Assembly: GCA_963971225.1 (NCBI GenBank)
Contig: OZ020269.1
Coordinates: forward strand, 78,034,450 to 78,098,449
DNA from: Melieria omissa
Lineage: Eukaryota > Arthropoda > Insecta > Diptera > Ulidiidae
DNA: 64,000 nt
Direction of reading: 5' to 3'
This document shows positions 22,770-34,692 of the stretch, piece after piece (the stretch's first letter is position 1; each line of letters starts with the position of its first letter). A program made the position numbers and the translations under genes. The notes under the pieces are model-generated. The model saw only the letters and a program-made list of their open reading frames with translations. It was not told where the DNA came from and did not search any database.

Positions 22770-23650
22770 TCCATGTGCGTATGAATGTCCTGGCTCTAGA
22801 AACTTGTGGTTGGTTGGATTACATTCCAACATTTGAACATTTGCAATAAATGAAAGAAACATTGCAGAGACAAAAGAGTTCTTATTTTGTCCAGAATATG
22901 AATCACTATAAAATGTAACTGTTTTTGTTTTTGCCGGCAACATTTTTAAGAATTTGTAAAGACATGATGAAATTTCATTTCCGGGCCATGGCTTCGTGCC
23001 ACATGAAGCATTTTTCAATATTGGTTTCAAGGTCATGAATTGTTAAATTAAACGTCCAAAGTTGTCTTTTATAGAAGCTTATAGAATTTCTAAGGAAAGA
23101 TGCTGGTAGACATTGTTGTACATCAAAGGCAAAAGTTTTCATGGTGTCCGATGTCATTGCTTCCTTTTTATCATTTCTCTTTGGCTCATAGGCGCCTGCT
23201 ACACGTTCAATATTTATTGACGGCGATCCAGTATCGCGATATTTATTGAACGTTTAGCATGCAATATTGATGGATCGTGATCCATATCGCAAAATATTTA
23301 AATATTTTGAAATCTGGATCGCGGATAACAAAACTGTCAATAAATATTGAACTTGCAAGCAAATTTTAAAAGAATTTATTTTTAAATTGTCAAAAAACCA
23401 TTATGTGAATAATGACGCGATATATATTGAACATGTAGCATTCGTGCGCGATCTATCAATCCATCAATATGGATCGCGATCCAAATATCACAATAAATAT
23501 TGAACGTGTAGCAGGCGCCATAAGCCATTTCAGCTTTAGCTAAATGGTTTTTGTTTTGTTCAACCAATACACGTTTTTCTTCCTCAGTTTGAGCGATTAT
23601 TTTTCTTGCAACGAAGGTATGGCAAGTACTACAAGTGTCAATTTTGGGTG
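22770..23650 (-). pseudogene. Multicopy ORF of unknown function (YSD...GQNKN family), 3' part
   Basis: Minus-strand reading order, with the MITE at 23191-23519 removed: KPPKIDTCSTC (23650), QTEEEKRVLVEQNKNHLAKA, EMAY, then FAFDVQQCLPASFL, FYKRQLWTFNLTIH, CFMWHEAMARKGGNEI, TVTFYSDSYSGQNKNSF and NHKFLEPGHSY. The CxxC, YSDxxxGQNKN and HKFLEPGH motifs are ones I recall from multicopy uncharacterised insect proteins. The GQN region has the look of a transposase RNase H-like core, but that is inference. Frameshifts are present. Its 5' part continues at 34693-34871 and 41076-41310. Confidence 0.6.
23191..23519. mobile_element. 329-bp foldback MITE with perfect 29-bp TIR
   Basis: Ends begin GGCGCCTGCTACACGTTCAA and match perfectly over 29 bp. 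The flanks share ATA (23188-23190, 23520-23522). Internal motifs CAATATTTATTG and the palindrome GGATCGCGATCC recur several times. Deleting it with one ATA rejoins the host ORF in frame (EMAY to EPKRND). A 3-bp TSD suggests PIF/Harbinger-like mobilisation, but this is not proven. Confidence 0.9.
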
Positions 23651-24944
23651 GTTTGAATCAAGAATGATAAATAAAGATTACGACATCCGGCTGATGACGT
23701 CACTGGTGAAAATTTATAAGGTGACCATTTCAGAGTGTAATATTTTATTTTTATTATTCGTACGTATATTCCGTTTTAAGACTAAAAACACGTTTATGCA
23801 CATATTTTTTACAGTTTAATCAAGTTCTGCCAATTCTGCAATGACATGTACAGAATTTTACTAAAACAAAATCTTGCTTCTCCTTGTATTTTTCCTCATC
23901 TTGAAAAGAAAAAATAAAAATAAAATTTGAACCCTATGTCAATTGGCCACCTTAAATTATTTTCATTCGTTATGAAAAATTTGATTGGCCAATGGCATGT
24001 TTTGAATTTTGTTACTATTTAACGCGCCAATTTGACCAAAACGGTGTGAAATCTTTGGAATAATACAAAATACAAAAGTTAACGTTTTCGTGAAAACAGT
24101 TTGAAACAATTGTAATGAGTTTTTGATAAAAAACAAAACGTAAACAATGAAGTGTGCAGTGGGCCAATGTCGGCAAAATAATAAAAAATTTAAATATTCG
24201 TGATTGTTGCTCCGTATGTTGCGTTGTTAATATTTATTACGATTTTTAAAAATTTTAGGATTTGTTCTCCTCATCAAGTCCTCTTCATCAAGAATTTGAT
24301 GAGGAGGACTAATTTCCTTCAGATTAAAATGGGAATCATATACAGAACCTCATCGTTTTTAATTTTAAAAATAATATTGATGAAACAATTAAAATATGAA
24401 TTGATATAAAATATTGAAAAATAGTATTTTGAATAAAATATATATAACTATATTAAACAGCAAGAGTGTTATATTGGTAACACAGAGAGGCCAAACCTGC
24501 CTAACATCTATCTAAATCGCTCTAAGCAATTTATTAAGTACACAGCGCAAAAAAACACTTTTTTTCTGTTGCACGGAGTTTTTCTACTGTTTCTTACTAA
24601 TTTGGGTGCGCTGATTTCGAATCTATCCTCCGATTTTTTCTACCAGCTCTAGTTTGTGAGATATAGGTACCCTGCCATTTTTTCAGTTTTTCCTCTACTT
24701 TTTCCATATTTTCGATCGTAGTTTCTAAACCAAAAAACCGATTGAATGATTTTCACCTTATCGCATTAACAACACCGCACGGCTTCTTTTCTGATGCAAC
24801 TTATTTTTATAAGTGTTAAAATGCCGCGGTAATTAGACCTCAAAGTTGGAAAAAATTGAATTTTAAGGCATTTTCTTTGATGGTCAAAAACATACACATT
24901 TTTTGTAAAACAATTAACGAGTTAGGTATATAATGAAAGTCGAC

Positions 24945-25325
24945 ACATCAAGCAATACAACACAGCCAAATTATTTGGCGGAATACACATTCGCATCGAA
25001 ATAAGAGGAAAAATGTACCATCGCGATTTCATCATTCATACTTTCACTTTCACGATCATCACTTTTCATACTTTTTCCTTAAAAAATAAGGGGCCTGAAA
25101 ATATGCAAAGTTTTTATTTTTTTTTTTCGAGTAATTCAAAATATTTTTGTTTTTTGCTTGTGTTCCAAACTATAAATGGAACATATAAAAGAGCATATTT
25201 TGAGGCTCCTAATTTTTTAAGGAAAAAGTATGAAAAGAGATGAATCGCTATGGTACAGTTTTGTTATTGTTTCGATGCGAATGTGTATTCCGCCAAATAA
25301 TTTGGCTGTGTTGTATTGCTTGATG
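24945..25325. mobile_element. 381-bp foldback MITE
   Basis: The ends ACATCAAGCAATACAACACA are inverted over about 55 bp without mismatch. Inner arms (TTTTCATACTTTTTCCTTAA near 25063 and its inverse near 25230) extend the hairpin to most of the element. Its TSD is unclear. Non-coding. Confidence 0.85.
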
Positions 25326-25483
25326 TTTCTTCTTAAGATATTCATATACTTCGAAACTTGATTTATGAAACATCTGTAAATTTTTCGCCATCAGAAAAAA
25401 CGCCTTGAAATTCAATATTTTCTTACTTTGAAACCCTATAATCACGCCCATTTAGAACGCATAAAATTGATTAATGTCAGGAA

Positions 25484-26454
25484 GAGAGGCCAACTTGTGG
25501 AAAGAGCACACTTATGGACACTATGGGATCCTAAGGTCATTTACGAAGCCAGGTACAGAACATCAATTAGATTCCTGTACGGACTATCTGATTCCATACC
25601 TGGATTTTGAGTCGCGCGCACTTACCTTCTTTCCCTCAAGGGAAGAGTGGGGACTTACAAGTGTGACAAGAGACGCCTCCATCACCATCTTCACAGATGG
25701 TTCTAAGATGGAGGAAGGTACAGGAGCTGGTCTCCACTCAGATGTACTAGGGGCTCAACGGTCTTTCAAACTCCCGGACCTCTGTAGCATCTTTCAGGCG
25801 GAGATTTATGCAATCTGGAAAGCTGCTGAATTAATCCGCGACAGCGGATTATCACCCACGGATATCACAATCTTTGTGGATAGTCAGGCAGCCCTTAAAG
25901 CGCTGGAATCAGCGACTGTGAAATCAAAGGTAGTGCAGAGTTGTCGCACTGCACTTCGCGGCATCGGACATCACCGAGTCACTCTCTGCTGGAAACTGAT
26001 TGCAGTACCTGCCGGGCAATATGGCCTTCCCTTTCCGTGAGGAAAACACGATATGTACTGTCCCTGAGTCGAACCTCTATTAGGCAGCTTGTTGGAGTCA
26101 TTACTGGACACTGCGCCATTGGATCTATGCTGGTCAAATGGTGCCTCTCGTCCAGTGATGTCTGCAGAAGCTGTGGAGATGAGGAAGAAGTGGAAACGAT
26201 CCAACACTACCTGTGCCACTGCCCGGCTCTGCAGGAACGCCGACTCCGTACCTTGGGGTCAAGGTTCCTGGTAGACTTGGCCTGCGCAGCAGTAGTTGAA
26301 ATATCGGATATACTCTCCTTCATCAAGAGGTCGAATTGGTTTGCCCCGAACTGAGAGCCACCGGAATCTTCCATGAAGGGATTCACAATGGGCCATTTTG
26401 GCCTCCGAGTGGAAGTGCTGCCCTTGGGACGCACACACCCTTCCCTACCTAACC
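25484..26454 (+). pseudogene. RNase H/3' fragment of an LOA/I-type non-LTR element
   Basis: Flanked by a 12-bp duplication TAATGTCAGGAA (25472-25483, 26455-26466). It reads ITIFTDGSKMEEGTGAGL, FQAEIYAIWKAAEL and FVDSQAALKAL, which is RNase H. It then loses the VPGH-GNE segment by deletion near 26000 and resumes in another frame with RQLVGVITGHCAIGS and CRSCGDEEEVETIQHYLCHC (zinc knuckle), ending near 26354. The 3' end is TACCTAACC with no poly(A). It is related to, but not the same as, the element at 15883-19546. Confidence 0.88.
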
Positions 26455-28021
26455 TAATGTCAGGAAAGATGGCGTGAAATGTTGTAAGTGCAACGATATA
26501 AAAATAATGTCGATAGGATTATTGGTTCAGAAATAACAGTCGAAAACGAGAAAAAAGCTGAGGAAAATTCGAAAACGTGACACGCCCATTTTTTGCAACA
26601 ACTAGAGCTGTTACATAAAAACGGAGTGGTTTTCAAAACAGCGTGGAAAAACGATTCAGATTCATGTAAAAAACTCCATGCAACAGACATGCTGTTGTGC
26701 AGTGTTATATATCTATATAAGTTAACCCGACGGCGCACAATGGGGTAAACATGCCGAAAACCCGCGCATTACGGCTAATCTTAAAGTTACGGGCCTAACT
26801 TTTTTTTTATTTTTCGTAATCTACATGCATGTAGCAGTCAGAAAATGCTTTTTGCATGTAAATTGGACCGAAACTGGCTGCTGTATAGCCGTTCAAAGTT
26901 GGGTGTTTTTATACTCAATTTCATTTTGTCGATGCAACTTTTTTGATGGTGATGCTGAAGTGTCAATTAAATCGTTATTTTTAAATATAATCAAATAATT
27001 TTTGGTACATATAATAAGCATATTCCTACATTTAATTTGACATATAATTCTTTTCCATGGCACATTTTCTTGTAAAGATATAAGTTCTCAAAGTTTGGGC
27101 AAAAACAACGATTTTTTTAGGAAAATGTCCTACTTTCGTGGTGTATAACTTTTATGGATAATCATGGATAATCGAAAATCTTTAGGGAAGGTAAGTAGGA
27201 ACCTTCATAAAAAAAATGATACCCAACTTGTCTGCGGAAAGCTGCGGAATGGTTAGATTTTTGGACTTGTATTCACTTCTCTTAGTAAGAAAACAAATAT
27301 ATATGAACTAAAAACTTTTTAACGCGCGTATGGGTCGGTACGTTTATAGCACTTGATGCATATATATAGTATTAAAAATAATAATTAAAGTAAAAATAGA
27401 TGTGATTTATCACCTGAATTAATAAATATGCTAAAAAAATATTTTGTATACATTTTTTCGGCGGGTATGCAGGATGATTCTTGAAAAAGGCAATATATTT
27501 CAATAAAAATTTGTGTGGAATTTACGAGTGACCTAACTAAACTCTGACGTAAAAATGGGCATGGAACGCCCACTTTTAAGTAGGGTTGCCATATAAGCAT
27601 ACTTGGTTAAATTGGGAAAATTTATTATATTTATATACTTACCAACTTCATCTGCCCTTTTGTGGTTATTTATAACGGTAAGTGGGCATGGTACTCCCCA
27701 TTAACCCGTTATGAGCCGTATCAACCTGTATCAAATGGTTTTTGCTTAAATACGAATTACCCTACATGTATGTGTTTTTTGTGGGTGTTTTACGAAAGGA
27801 GGCAAAAAATGGGGGCGTGGCTACAATCTAGAGTATTCATAAGTCAGTTTGGGTCGATTTAAATACTTTAACTTTGGTTTTGTTTTTTACTAATGAAGAT
27901 TTTAAAAGTGCCTAATTGCCGACTGTAGGGTGCCGGTGCGAGGTACAGTAAATCAAATAAAATTATGGTGAACGAATCTCTGAAGAGTCCTGAAGCAGAT
28001 GTCCAAATTTGAGGTATTTAT

Positions 28022-30675
28022 TAGAGAGCTGCAATTGTGCTTTTGAAAGCTGTTTCAAGACACTCTCTCTCTTTGCACGGCACTGCACTGCACTTGCTCA
28101 GTGCAAACAGATCGAATCAGAGCTGCCAGCGAAGAGAAGCAAAACATGTGTGTGCATGACATATGAGAGCTGAGTCTTTGTTGCTTTATAACATTAGTGT
28201 GTGCGAACACATTAAAGGCAATGCACAGTAAAGGCAATGAAATTTACTGCAATGACAGTGAATGCAGTAAGTTATGCTAATAGAACAATATTACGCATAT
28301 TTTGAGTTTTTTGAATGGTATTTGATTCAAATTAAATTTCATATGAATTTACAAATAAAATATTTTCACCTAAATTAAAACTATTGTGTTTTATGGACAT
28401 AAAAAATTGAACAGAAAAATTAAATTATTATTATTATTATTACTTGTGCATCTAACTCCTTTTTTATTTTAATGATGGCATTGGTTAGCTGATTGCTAGA
28501 CTAAAAATTACATACAATAATATTGTAACAACATATACACTAGTCAGAATAAGTTTGCGTACAAGGGGTACGTAGTTTTTTCATATGAAAAATAAATCAG
28601 TTAAGTTATTTTTTAAAAACAAAATATTTTTTATTTCTTCCGTAAAGTTAGTTATTTTGTTCCATTAAGTTAATAATATCAAAAACTTGACTAAACTGTA
28701 AAAGAAGGTCCAACAACAAAATATGTTATGAATTCACCTCAGAAAAATTTTGCGTACCAGATAAGGTTATGTAGTTTAAATGTAATTGGAACTAAGTTTT
28801 GTCCAAAAATTAATAACTTTGTGAATATGCTTTTCTCGCTTGAACTCCCTGCAGAAGTTTCGGCGTACATTTTATTAAATTCGGTGTTTTTTCAACAGTT
28901 ATTTTGTTATATCCTTGAATTGTTATATTGATTTACTATATCTTTGAAGATGGAGTGTTGTAGGGCTCAGGGTTCAAGGAAACCCCTGATATACTCACTT
29001 AGATGCACGTTAGGTAACTAGGGAGGAACTTTTTCAACTTTGTTAAGTTAGTTAATAGCAAACATAGCTTCGTATGCATTGCGCCTTAAGGTCATCGTAA
29101 AGTTGAATGAAATATTGGAACCTGATCCAAAATTTTGAAACCTTGGCTTGCATAAGCTTTTAGAATATGTAAATAACCCCTCGGAACCATTTCTAAATAA
29201 AACAACACAGCCTGCTCACTCCTTTACTGGACATGCAGCCCCATACCAATGCTATGCTTTGCTGTTAATGTCAGATTTTCGTTATTAACTGAATCCTCTT
29301 CAAATTAGTTGATGCCTTTTAATGCCAAATATGCCAAACCATTATCAGATAATAATAAATCTTCCTACTCCATAGATAACAACACATAGTCCTGGAAATC
29401 CGGTTTTCTAGACTCTTTGATGGACTCTTTCCCGAAAGCAATTATGTGCTCCTTGTTAGTAAGCTAAATATGAGATTCTTACATGCTGTTATGTAGAGAA
29501 AATATGTTTATTTCAGGACTTTTATTATAAAGTCACTGCTACTGGGTTTTATAAAATATTTCTGTACATTTCAGAAGAAATCGGATGCGACTAGATTATG
29601 ATGCACCGACCGCAAAACAATCTAATCCTATTGCCTGGGTAGCTTAAGAAAATGGCCAGATCGTAGTAACGAAGCAAGATTTTCTGTTGTTTTTGTGATT
29701 TAAGATGGCTTTTTGGAATAACGAATGTGCTCTTCCAAAAATTTTTAATTTTTAAATTTTCTTTAATTTCACGAAATTTTTTGTCAATTTAGGAACGATT
29801 TAGTAAGATTATCCATTAATTTATCCATTTTAATTTTTTTCACTTGGGTTCTATTGCTTTCTATATAATTTCAAGCACATACACGTTTAAAAATAATTTA
29901 CAAGTCCGTTTACTGCTCAATGGAATAAAAATTTCCAAATAAAAATAAAAAGCATAACTGGAAATCCCCGTTATTAGTTTTGTACGCAAACTTATTCTGC
30001 ACCGTGTTGTGAGTATATTGTCAATAAATACAAATACATGGAAAATTATTATTTTAATATATCTAAAACAGAACAAAAAGTGCAGTTAAAGCATATATGA
30101 AAAATGTGGATAAGTTTTTATAAACAAAGAACCCATTTTTGAGGTCAAAATTAGTCATAACATAATTTTGACTTGCCTGTACGCAAACTTATTCTGACTA
30201 GTGTATTTTTTAATATTACATTTAATTAATTTTTTAAAATAACATTTATGTATTACATTAATATTACATTTAAATTATTTATTTAAATATACTATATTTA
30301 CTCACATCATCAACCTCCATTTTAATTGGAATTTTGTCAGAAACTAAAATGTTTTACAAAACCCCCTCACTTAATTACGCGTGTCAAGTAGCAAACTCTT
30401 CTTGCAATGACTCATTGCATTCAGTGTACAGGTAGCATATTGACCCGTTACGCACTGTCGACGATTCATTAGCATTGCTTGCAGTGTATATAGCAGAGAG
30501 AAAACAGTGCGTGCCTTGCAGAGACAAGCAATTGAGTATTGACTGCTGTTGCGGTTTGCGTTTTGTTGTCATGCTCATACTGCTCTCTTACTACAGTGAA
30601 TGCTGGCAATCAGTGCACACTACACCGAATCACTCTGTGTGTAGGGAGAAATGAATCATCCATTGCAGCTCTTTA
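28022..30675. mobile_element. hAT-type element nested in copy A
   Basis: 8-bp TSD GTATTTAT (28014-28021, 30676-30683). Ends are TAGAGAGCTGCAATTG and, inverted, TAAAGAGCTGCAATGG. The element's own sequence is about 980 bp, rich in GCAATG and ACAGTG words. No transposase. It contains a Tc1-like element at 28538-30203. Confidence 0.9.
28538..30203 (-). mobile_element. Tc1-like transposon relic
   Basis: TA flanks (28536-28537, 30204-30205) and TIR CACTAGTCAGAATAAGTTTG are matched at both ends. An extra TIR-like core (TACGCAAACTTATTCTG) lies at about 29980. On the minus strand near 29240 the frame reads VWGCMSSKGV, the classic Tc1 transposase motif before the second aspartate. The remaining frames are full of stops. 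A length of 1.67 kb is that of a full Tc1. Confidence 0.88.
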
Positions 30676-30783
30676 GTATTTATCTTTAACCGTATAGATA
30701 CTACAGCATAAAATAGGCAATGCGCGGGTTTTTGGCATGTTTACCCCATTGTGCGGCGTCGCAGCCCGCTGCTGCAAAGTAAA

Positions 30784-31255
30784 CCAGCGACGCCACAGCC
30801 CGCTACATTGTTGCGCAAGCAAACAACGCTACCGTCGTCGTCGCTAGCGCAGGCCACCGAACTGAACTTGACGCACAATAACTGCCGTCAGCAAATATGA
30901 ACATTGTTGCTGGTGACGGTCGGTCACTCGCTTCCTGCACGAGCTGCAAGATCAGCGAATTGTGATCGAACCTTGTTGCTGATGGTCGATCGTCGGACTG
31001 CAAGATCAGCCGGATGATACGGCGCGCATGGTTGGTAGGGCTGTAGGGTAGGCTAAGACAGTCAGTCGTTGTACGGAACGGAACCAGCCCAGTTGGGACT
31101 GGCTGAATAAAGTAATTAAGTAATTTGTAACTCGAATAAAACAGAATTAAATAATTTATATAAAAAATGAATCGTGGTCCGTTCGGCTGCTTAAAACTTG
31201 AAAACGACTGGAACAACTTGGATACTTCTTTCGGCGAGTTTGTTTGAAATAGTTA
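30784..31255 (+). repeat. Possible solo LTR-like segment
   Basis: GC-richer block, then TGGCTGAATAAAGTAATTAAG and a second AATAAA near 31134, a pattern typical of LTR polyadenylation regions. A TATATAAG lies upstream near 26712 before the copy A insertion. I found no paired LTR, primer-binding site or clear ends, so this is tentative. Confidence 0.25.
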
Positions 31256-31869
31256 CGTGAAGGTTTAGGAAAAAGAATAAACGGGAAAACGGGGCGTGGC
31301 ACCACAAGAATACATTTTTAGACAATAACTTTGGAACCATAAGTCACACATCAATTAAATCTGGTACAAACTTGCTATTTAATCATGTCCTTCGACCGAA
31401 GGAATGGGGTGGGTATTGAACAAGGGGGTGTGGCACCGCCCGTACAACTCAAATATTTTAAATGGAATAGCTTCGGAATTATACATCGCACATCATTGAA
31501 ATTTGGTATGACATCGTCCCATAGAAGTATCATTCTACTGTTATGGATCATTTGATGGCGTTGAACAAGGGGCGCGGCACATTTTTTATGCAGCAGAACT
31601 GTAAGTCGTACATCAATGAAACTTGGTATGAACTTACCATTTAATCATATCTTTCGATAGAGGGAATGGGGTTGGTATTGAACAAGGGGGGGGTGTGGCA
31701 TCGCCCAAACAACTCTAACATTTTAAATAAAATAGCTTCGGAGTTGTAAGCCGAACAGATTTGGTGTACCGCCGTTTCATAGATGTGTCATTCTGTTGAT
31801 GAGATTTGATCGGCGGTGGTCACGTGGCGTGGCACATTTTTTATGATCCAACAGTTATGCAGTATACAC

Positions 31870-33390
31870 TAGGGATCGCAATTTTTTGCCATTTTGCGAT
31901 CCCGGGATTTTCGGGATTGAAAAGTCAAATCCCGGGATCCCGGGATTTAATCCCGGGATTCAAATAACAAATTTTTTAAATAAAACAATTTTACCAAATT
32001 GCATAAATACTTGTTTATAATATATTTACCATAAAAATGGACACAGTTTAATCACATTTGGGGTAGTTTTAAGATTTTTTATCTTGAATTTAATCACATT
32101 GTAAGGCGGAAAGGGAGGCAGTCGGTGCTGAGTCGTCGAAGTGGTTAGTTGTGCGCGGCACATCACCAAAATCCAGTTGTCATTTACAATCAGTTGTCAA
32201 TTACATTCAAAATTGTCAGTTTAAATTTAAATCAAATAAATAAACATAGTCATCCTTGACAACATTTTGTTTAACTTAAAAGTTTTTCATTTGACATTAA
32301 ACTTCAGTTTGATAACATTTTGTTTTATCCAAAAATGACACTTAAACATAACTTATTGCTTTGCATCAAATGTATCATAAAGTACATATATACGCATATT
32401 TGATAAAAAAAATAAAATAGTTAATTTGTTAGTATTGGGTGTACAAGTAGAAAACCGCCGTTTTTTTTCATAATTTGAGGCTTTATTGCGTATAGCAAGG
32501 GAAATGGATTGCTGAGTCACACCCAAAGAATCCGCGAGTTCTTGTTGCGTCTGACAAGAATCTTCATCCAACAGAGTCTCCAAAGCTGCATCTTCAAACT
32601 TTTTCACGGGACCCGGCCGATCCTTGTCTTTCACGTCATAATCACCATTTTTGAATTTCACGAACCATTCTCGACACGTTCTTTCACTGATACACGACTC
32701 ACTATAAGTTGCTACAATCATTCGACGCTCTTCAGCTGCAGATTTTTTCGAATGAAACGCGAAAAGCAAAATCTCCCGCAAATGACGCTTATTCGGTTCA
32801 AATTTCGACATCTTCACGCACCAACAAAAAATGGACAATAAGAATAAACAAGCGAGATGATGTGGAGTTGTTAACCGATATCTTAGCTTGCCATGTGATG
32901 TTTCTGATCGGAATTCTCTCACCGATTTCCAAAGGTGGCACCACCCAGTGGAAAACGGCGGTTTTCTACTTGTACACCTGATACTTTTAGTTTTACTTCG
33001 ATTATTTCGATAAAAAAGTTAAGCGTTGTGATTAACTAAAAACTGAGATCTTAAAAATACTAAGGCATTAAATGTTTTGCCCTCTAATCTAGAGCGAAAT
33101 TTATTGCAAATAAACCGTGCTGAAGAGAAACATTCTTCAGATTCAATACTTGTTGGTTGAATGCTTAGTAAATAATTATAAGCCTTTTGCAAAAGACGCC
33201 CTCTATCCCCTCCCTCCTCCGTCAGATAAGGAATTGGGTTTTTGTGCTTTTAAATTTGTTTCATTTGAACTTTGAAGCATCTTTTGCAATCCCGAAAATC
33301 CCGGGATTAAAAGATTTGAATCCCGGGATTTTCGGGACTGGAAAAAGTCCGGGATCCCGGGATCCCGGGATCCCGGGATTGCGATGCCTA
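31870..33390 (-). mobile_element. hAT element relic nested in the Helitron-like element
   Basis: 8-bp TSD GTATACAC (31862-31869, 33391-33398). Ends TAGGGATCGCAAT and TAGGCATCGCAAT are followed by many CCCGGGAT repeats. On the minus strand at 33190-33060 it reads IQPTSIESEECFSSARFIC, the hAT C-terminal dimerisation signature. The rest of the transposase is gone. It is interrupted by the mariner at 32435-32981. Confidence 0.92.
32435..32981 (-). mobile_element. Mini-mariner keeping only the DNA-binding half
   Basis: TA flanks (32433-32434, 32982-32983). The TIR core GGTGTACAAGTAGAAAACCG is matched at both ends. The minus-strand frame reads MSKFEPNKRHLREILLFAFH, RTCREWFVKFKNGDYDVKD and LADSLGVTQQSISL. 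It then skips to a nonsense tail. The two helix-turn-helix regions remain while the whole catalytic domain is deleted. It belongs to the same TIR family as the element at 13576-14319. Confidence 0.92.
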
Positions 33391-34692
33391 GTATACACAC
33401 ACATCAGTGAAACTTGGTACGAACTTTAGCACTTTAGAACTTAGTAGCACAATTCGACTAATAGAAAGTTGTGAGCATTGGACAAGAGGGCGTGGTACCC
33501 GTGGCCGTGGTACCGCCTCCATTTTTATATACATAGATTGTTTGCCCTAACTGACTGACTGATTGATTGATTGAGTCATCATCGCTCAGCCCAAACCGCT
33601 GAAGCTACAAACATGAAATTTTAACTGCAGATACATCTTGAAAAATGAACCTCCGCTAAGACGGGATATTTTGAAATTCGGGGTGTAGAGGGACAAAATA
33701 TGTGTTAAGGTGTTGTATGAGGAAAACTGATTTAAGAGACATATTGATTTCGAACTTCCTGAAAATACTCTAAACCAAAAATAATTCGACACGTATTTTA
33801 TAATTTTTCGAAAATCAAAATTTAACTGGACCAATAATGGATTAAGATTTGTTTAAGGGGTAGACTCGAAAAAAACATGAACCGATAGGCCTATTGACTT
33901 CAAAAATTGTAAAAATACTTGAAATAAAAAAAATTATACACGCGTTTCTCATTATTTTCAAAATCGAAATTTAACTGGACCAACGACGGGTTAAAAGTAT
34001 GTATGGAGAAACACTTTTTTTGAGCCTTTCGACTTCAAACTTGGTTAAAGTACTTCAAATGTAAAATGGGTCACGGACTTCAAATTTTTTGAAAGTACTT
34101 TAAGTGAGAAAGAATTTGACACGTGTTTTCACTTTTTTGAAAATCAAAATCTAACGGGGTCAACAATGGGTTAACAGTGTGTCTATAGAGGAACACGATT
34201 TATTGGTCCTATTGACTTCAAACTTAGACAAAAAGCACTTCAGTCGGGAAATAATTAAAATGTGCTTTTCATATTTTTGAAAATCGAAATCTACCGTGGT
34301 AAACTAAGGGTTAAGAAAACTCATGATTTAAAGGGCCTTTTGACTTCACAGTTTTTAGAACCACTTGACATCAAAGATAATAGACATATGTTTTTTTTTT
34401 AATCAAAATCTGACGGGGTCAACAATACGTTCAAAATTTTTATCGGGTGAAACAAGAGAGCTTGCGTGCGAAGCCGCGGGGCCCAGCTAGTATATATATA
34501 TATTATATTAAATACAAGAAACGAAATAAATAACTTCATATGCACCTCATAAAATCTTTTTTTGGATATTATATTAATTTTGTAAAAGGTTCCTTGACAG
34601 TTTGAAACGATTCGTACTACGTCACAGGTGAAAATTTCAATTTTCCTGTCATTGATGTCGTAACCTTGTACTTTATCAACCTTGGTTTGAAT

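Larger units (their letters stand above)
24541..26711. mobile_element. Possible TIR element of unknown class
   Basis: Left CACAGCGC...TCTGTTGCACGGAG and inverted right CACTGCAC...TCTGTTGCATGGAG are similar over about 50 bp. Related inner segments (AGCTCTAGTT, TTTTCGA) appear in the same order. TA flanks both sides, but given the AT content this is weak. It contains the foldback at 24945-25325 and the retrotransposon fragment at 25484-26454. Confidence 0.4.
26735..30754. mobile_element. TIR element with 3-bp TSD, copy A (split by a hAT)
   Basis: The TIR of about 36 bp begins GCACAATGGGGTAAACATGC and includes AAAACCCGCGCATT. The flanks share GGC (26732-26734, 30755-30757). After removing the hAT at 28022-30675 plus one TSD, its length is 1,358 bp, against 1,359 bp for copy B (45247-46605). 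That is strong evidence that both are full-length copies of one family. No ORF was recognised. The superfamily is unclear; the 3-bp TSD suits PIF/Harbinger or CACTA-like elements. Confidence 0.9.
31280..34490 (+). mobile_element. Helitron-like element with internal repeats
   Basis: It ends GCGAAGCCGCGGGGCCCAG-CTAG at about 34490 followed by T. This matches the Helitron rule: a GC-rich hairpin just before CTAG and insertion next to T. The left part holds about 1.5-2 tandem units of about 290 bp (31320-31860) sharing ATTGAACAAGGGG and CGTGGCAC. The right part has segments with AAAATCGAAATCTAA. No Rep/helicase gene was found, so it would be non-autonomous. The left end is not fixed. Confidence 0.6.
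23659..34684. mobile_element. P-like (THAP) element copy 1, expanded by nested insertions
   Basis: The 8-bp TSD GTTTGAAT is present at 23651-23658 and 34685-34692. Left end: CAAGAATGATAAATAAAG; right end inverted: CAAGGTTGATAAAGTAC, then TTACGACATC. The element's own sequence is 23659 to about 24541 and about 34494-34684; the other ~10 kb are later insertions. It matches copies at 39305-40457 and 60503-62906. A start MKCAVGQCRQNN (ATG 24147) is a vestige of the THAP finger seen better in copy 3. Confidence 0.88.

Noticed and set aside
30803..31216. 137-codon minus-strand ORF
   Set aside because: It lies in a segment with LTR-like polyadenylation signals on the other strand and has no motif; likely chance.
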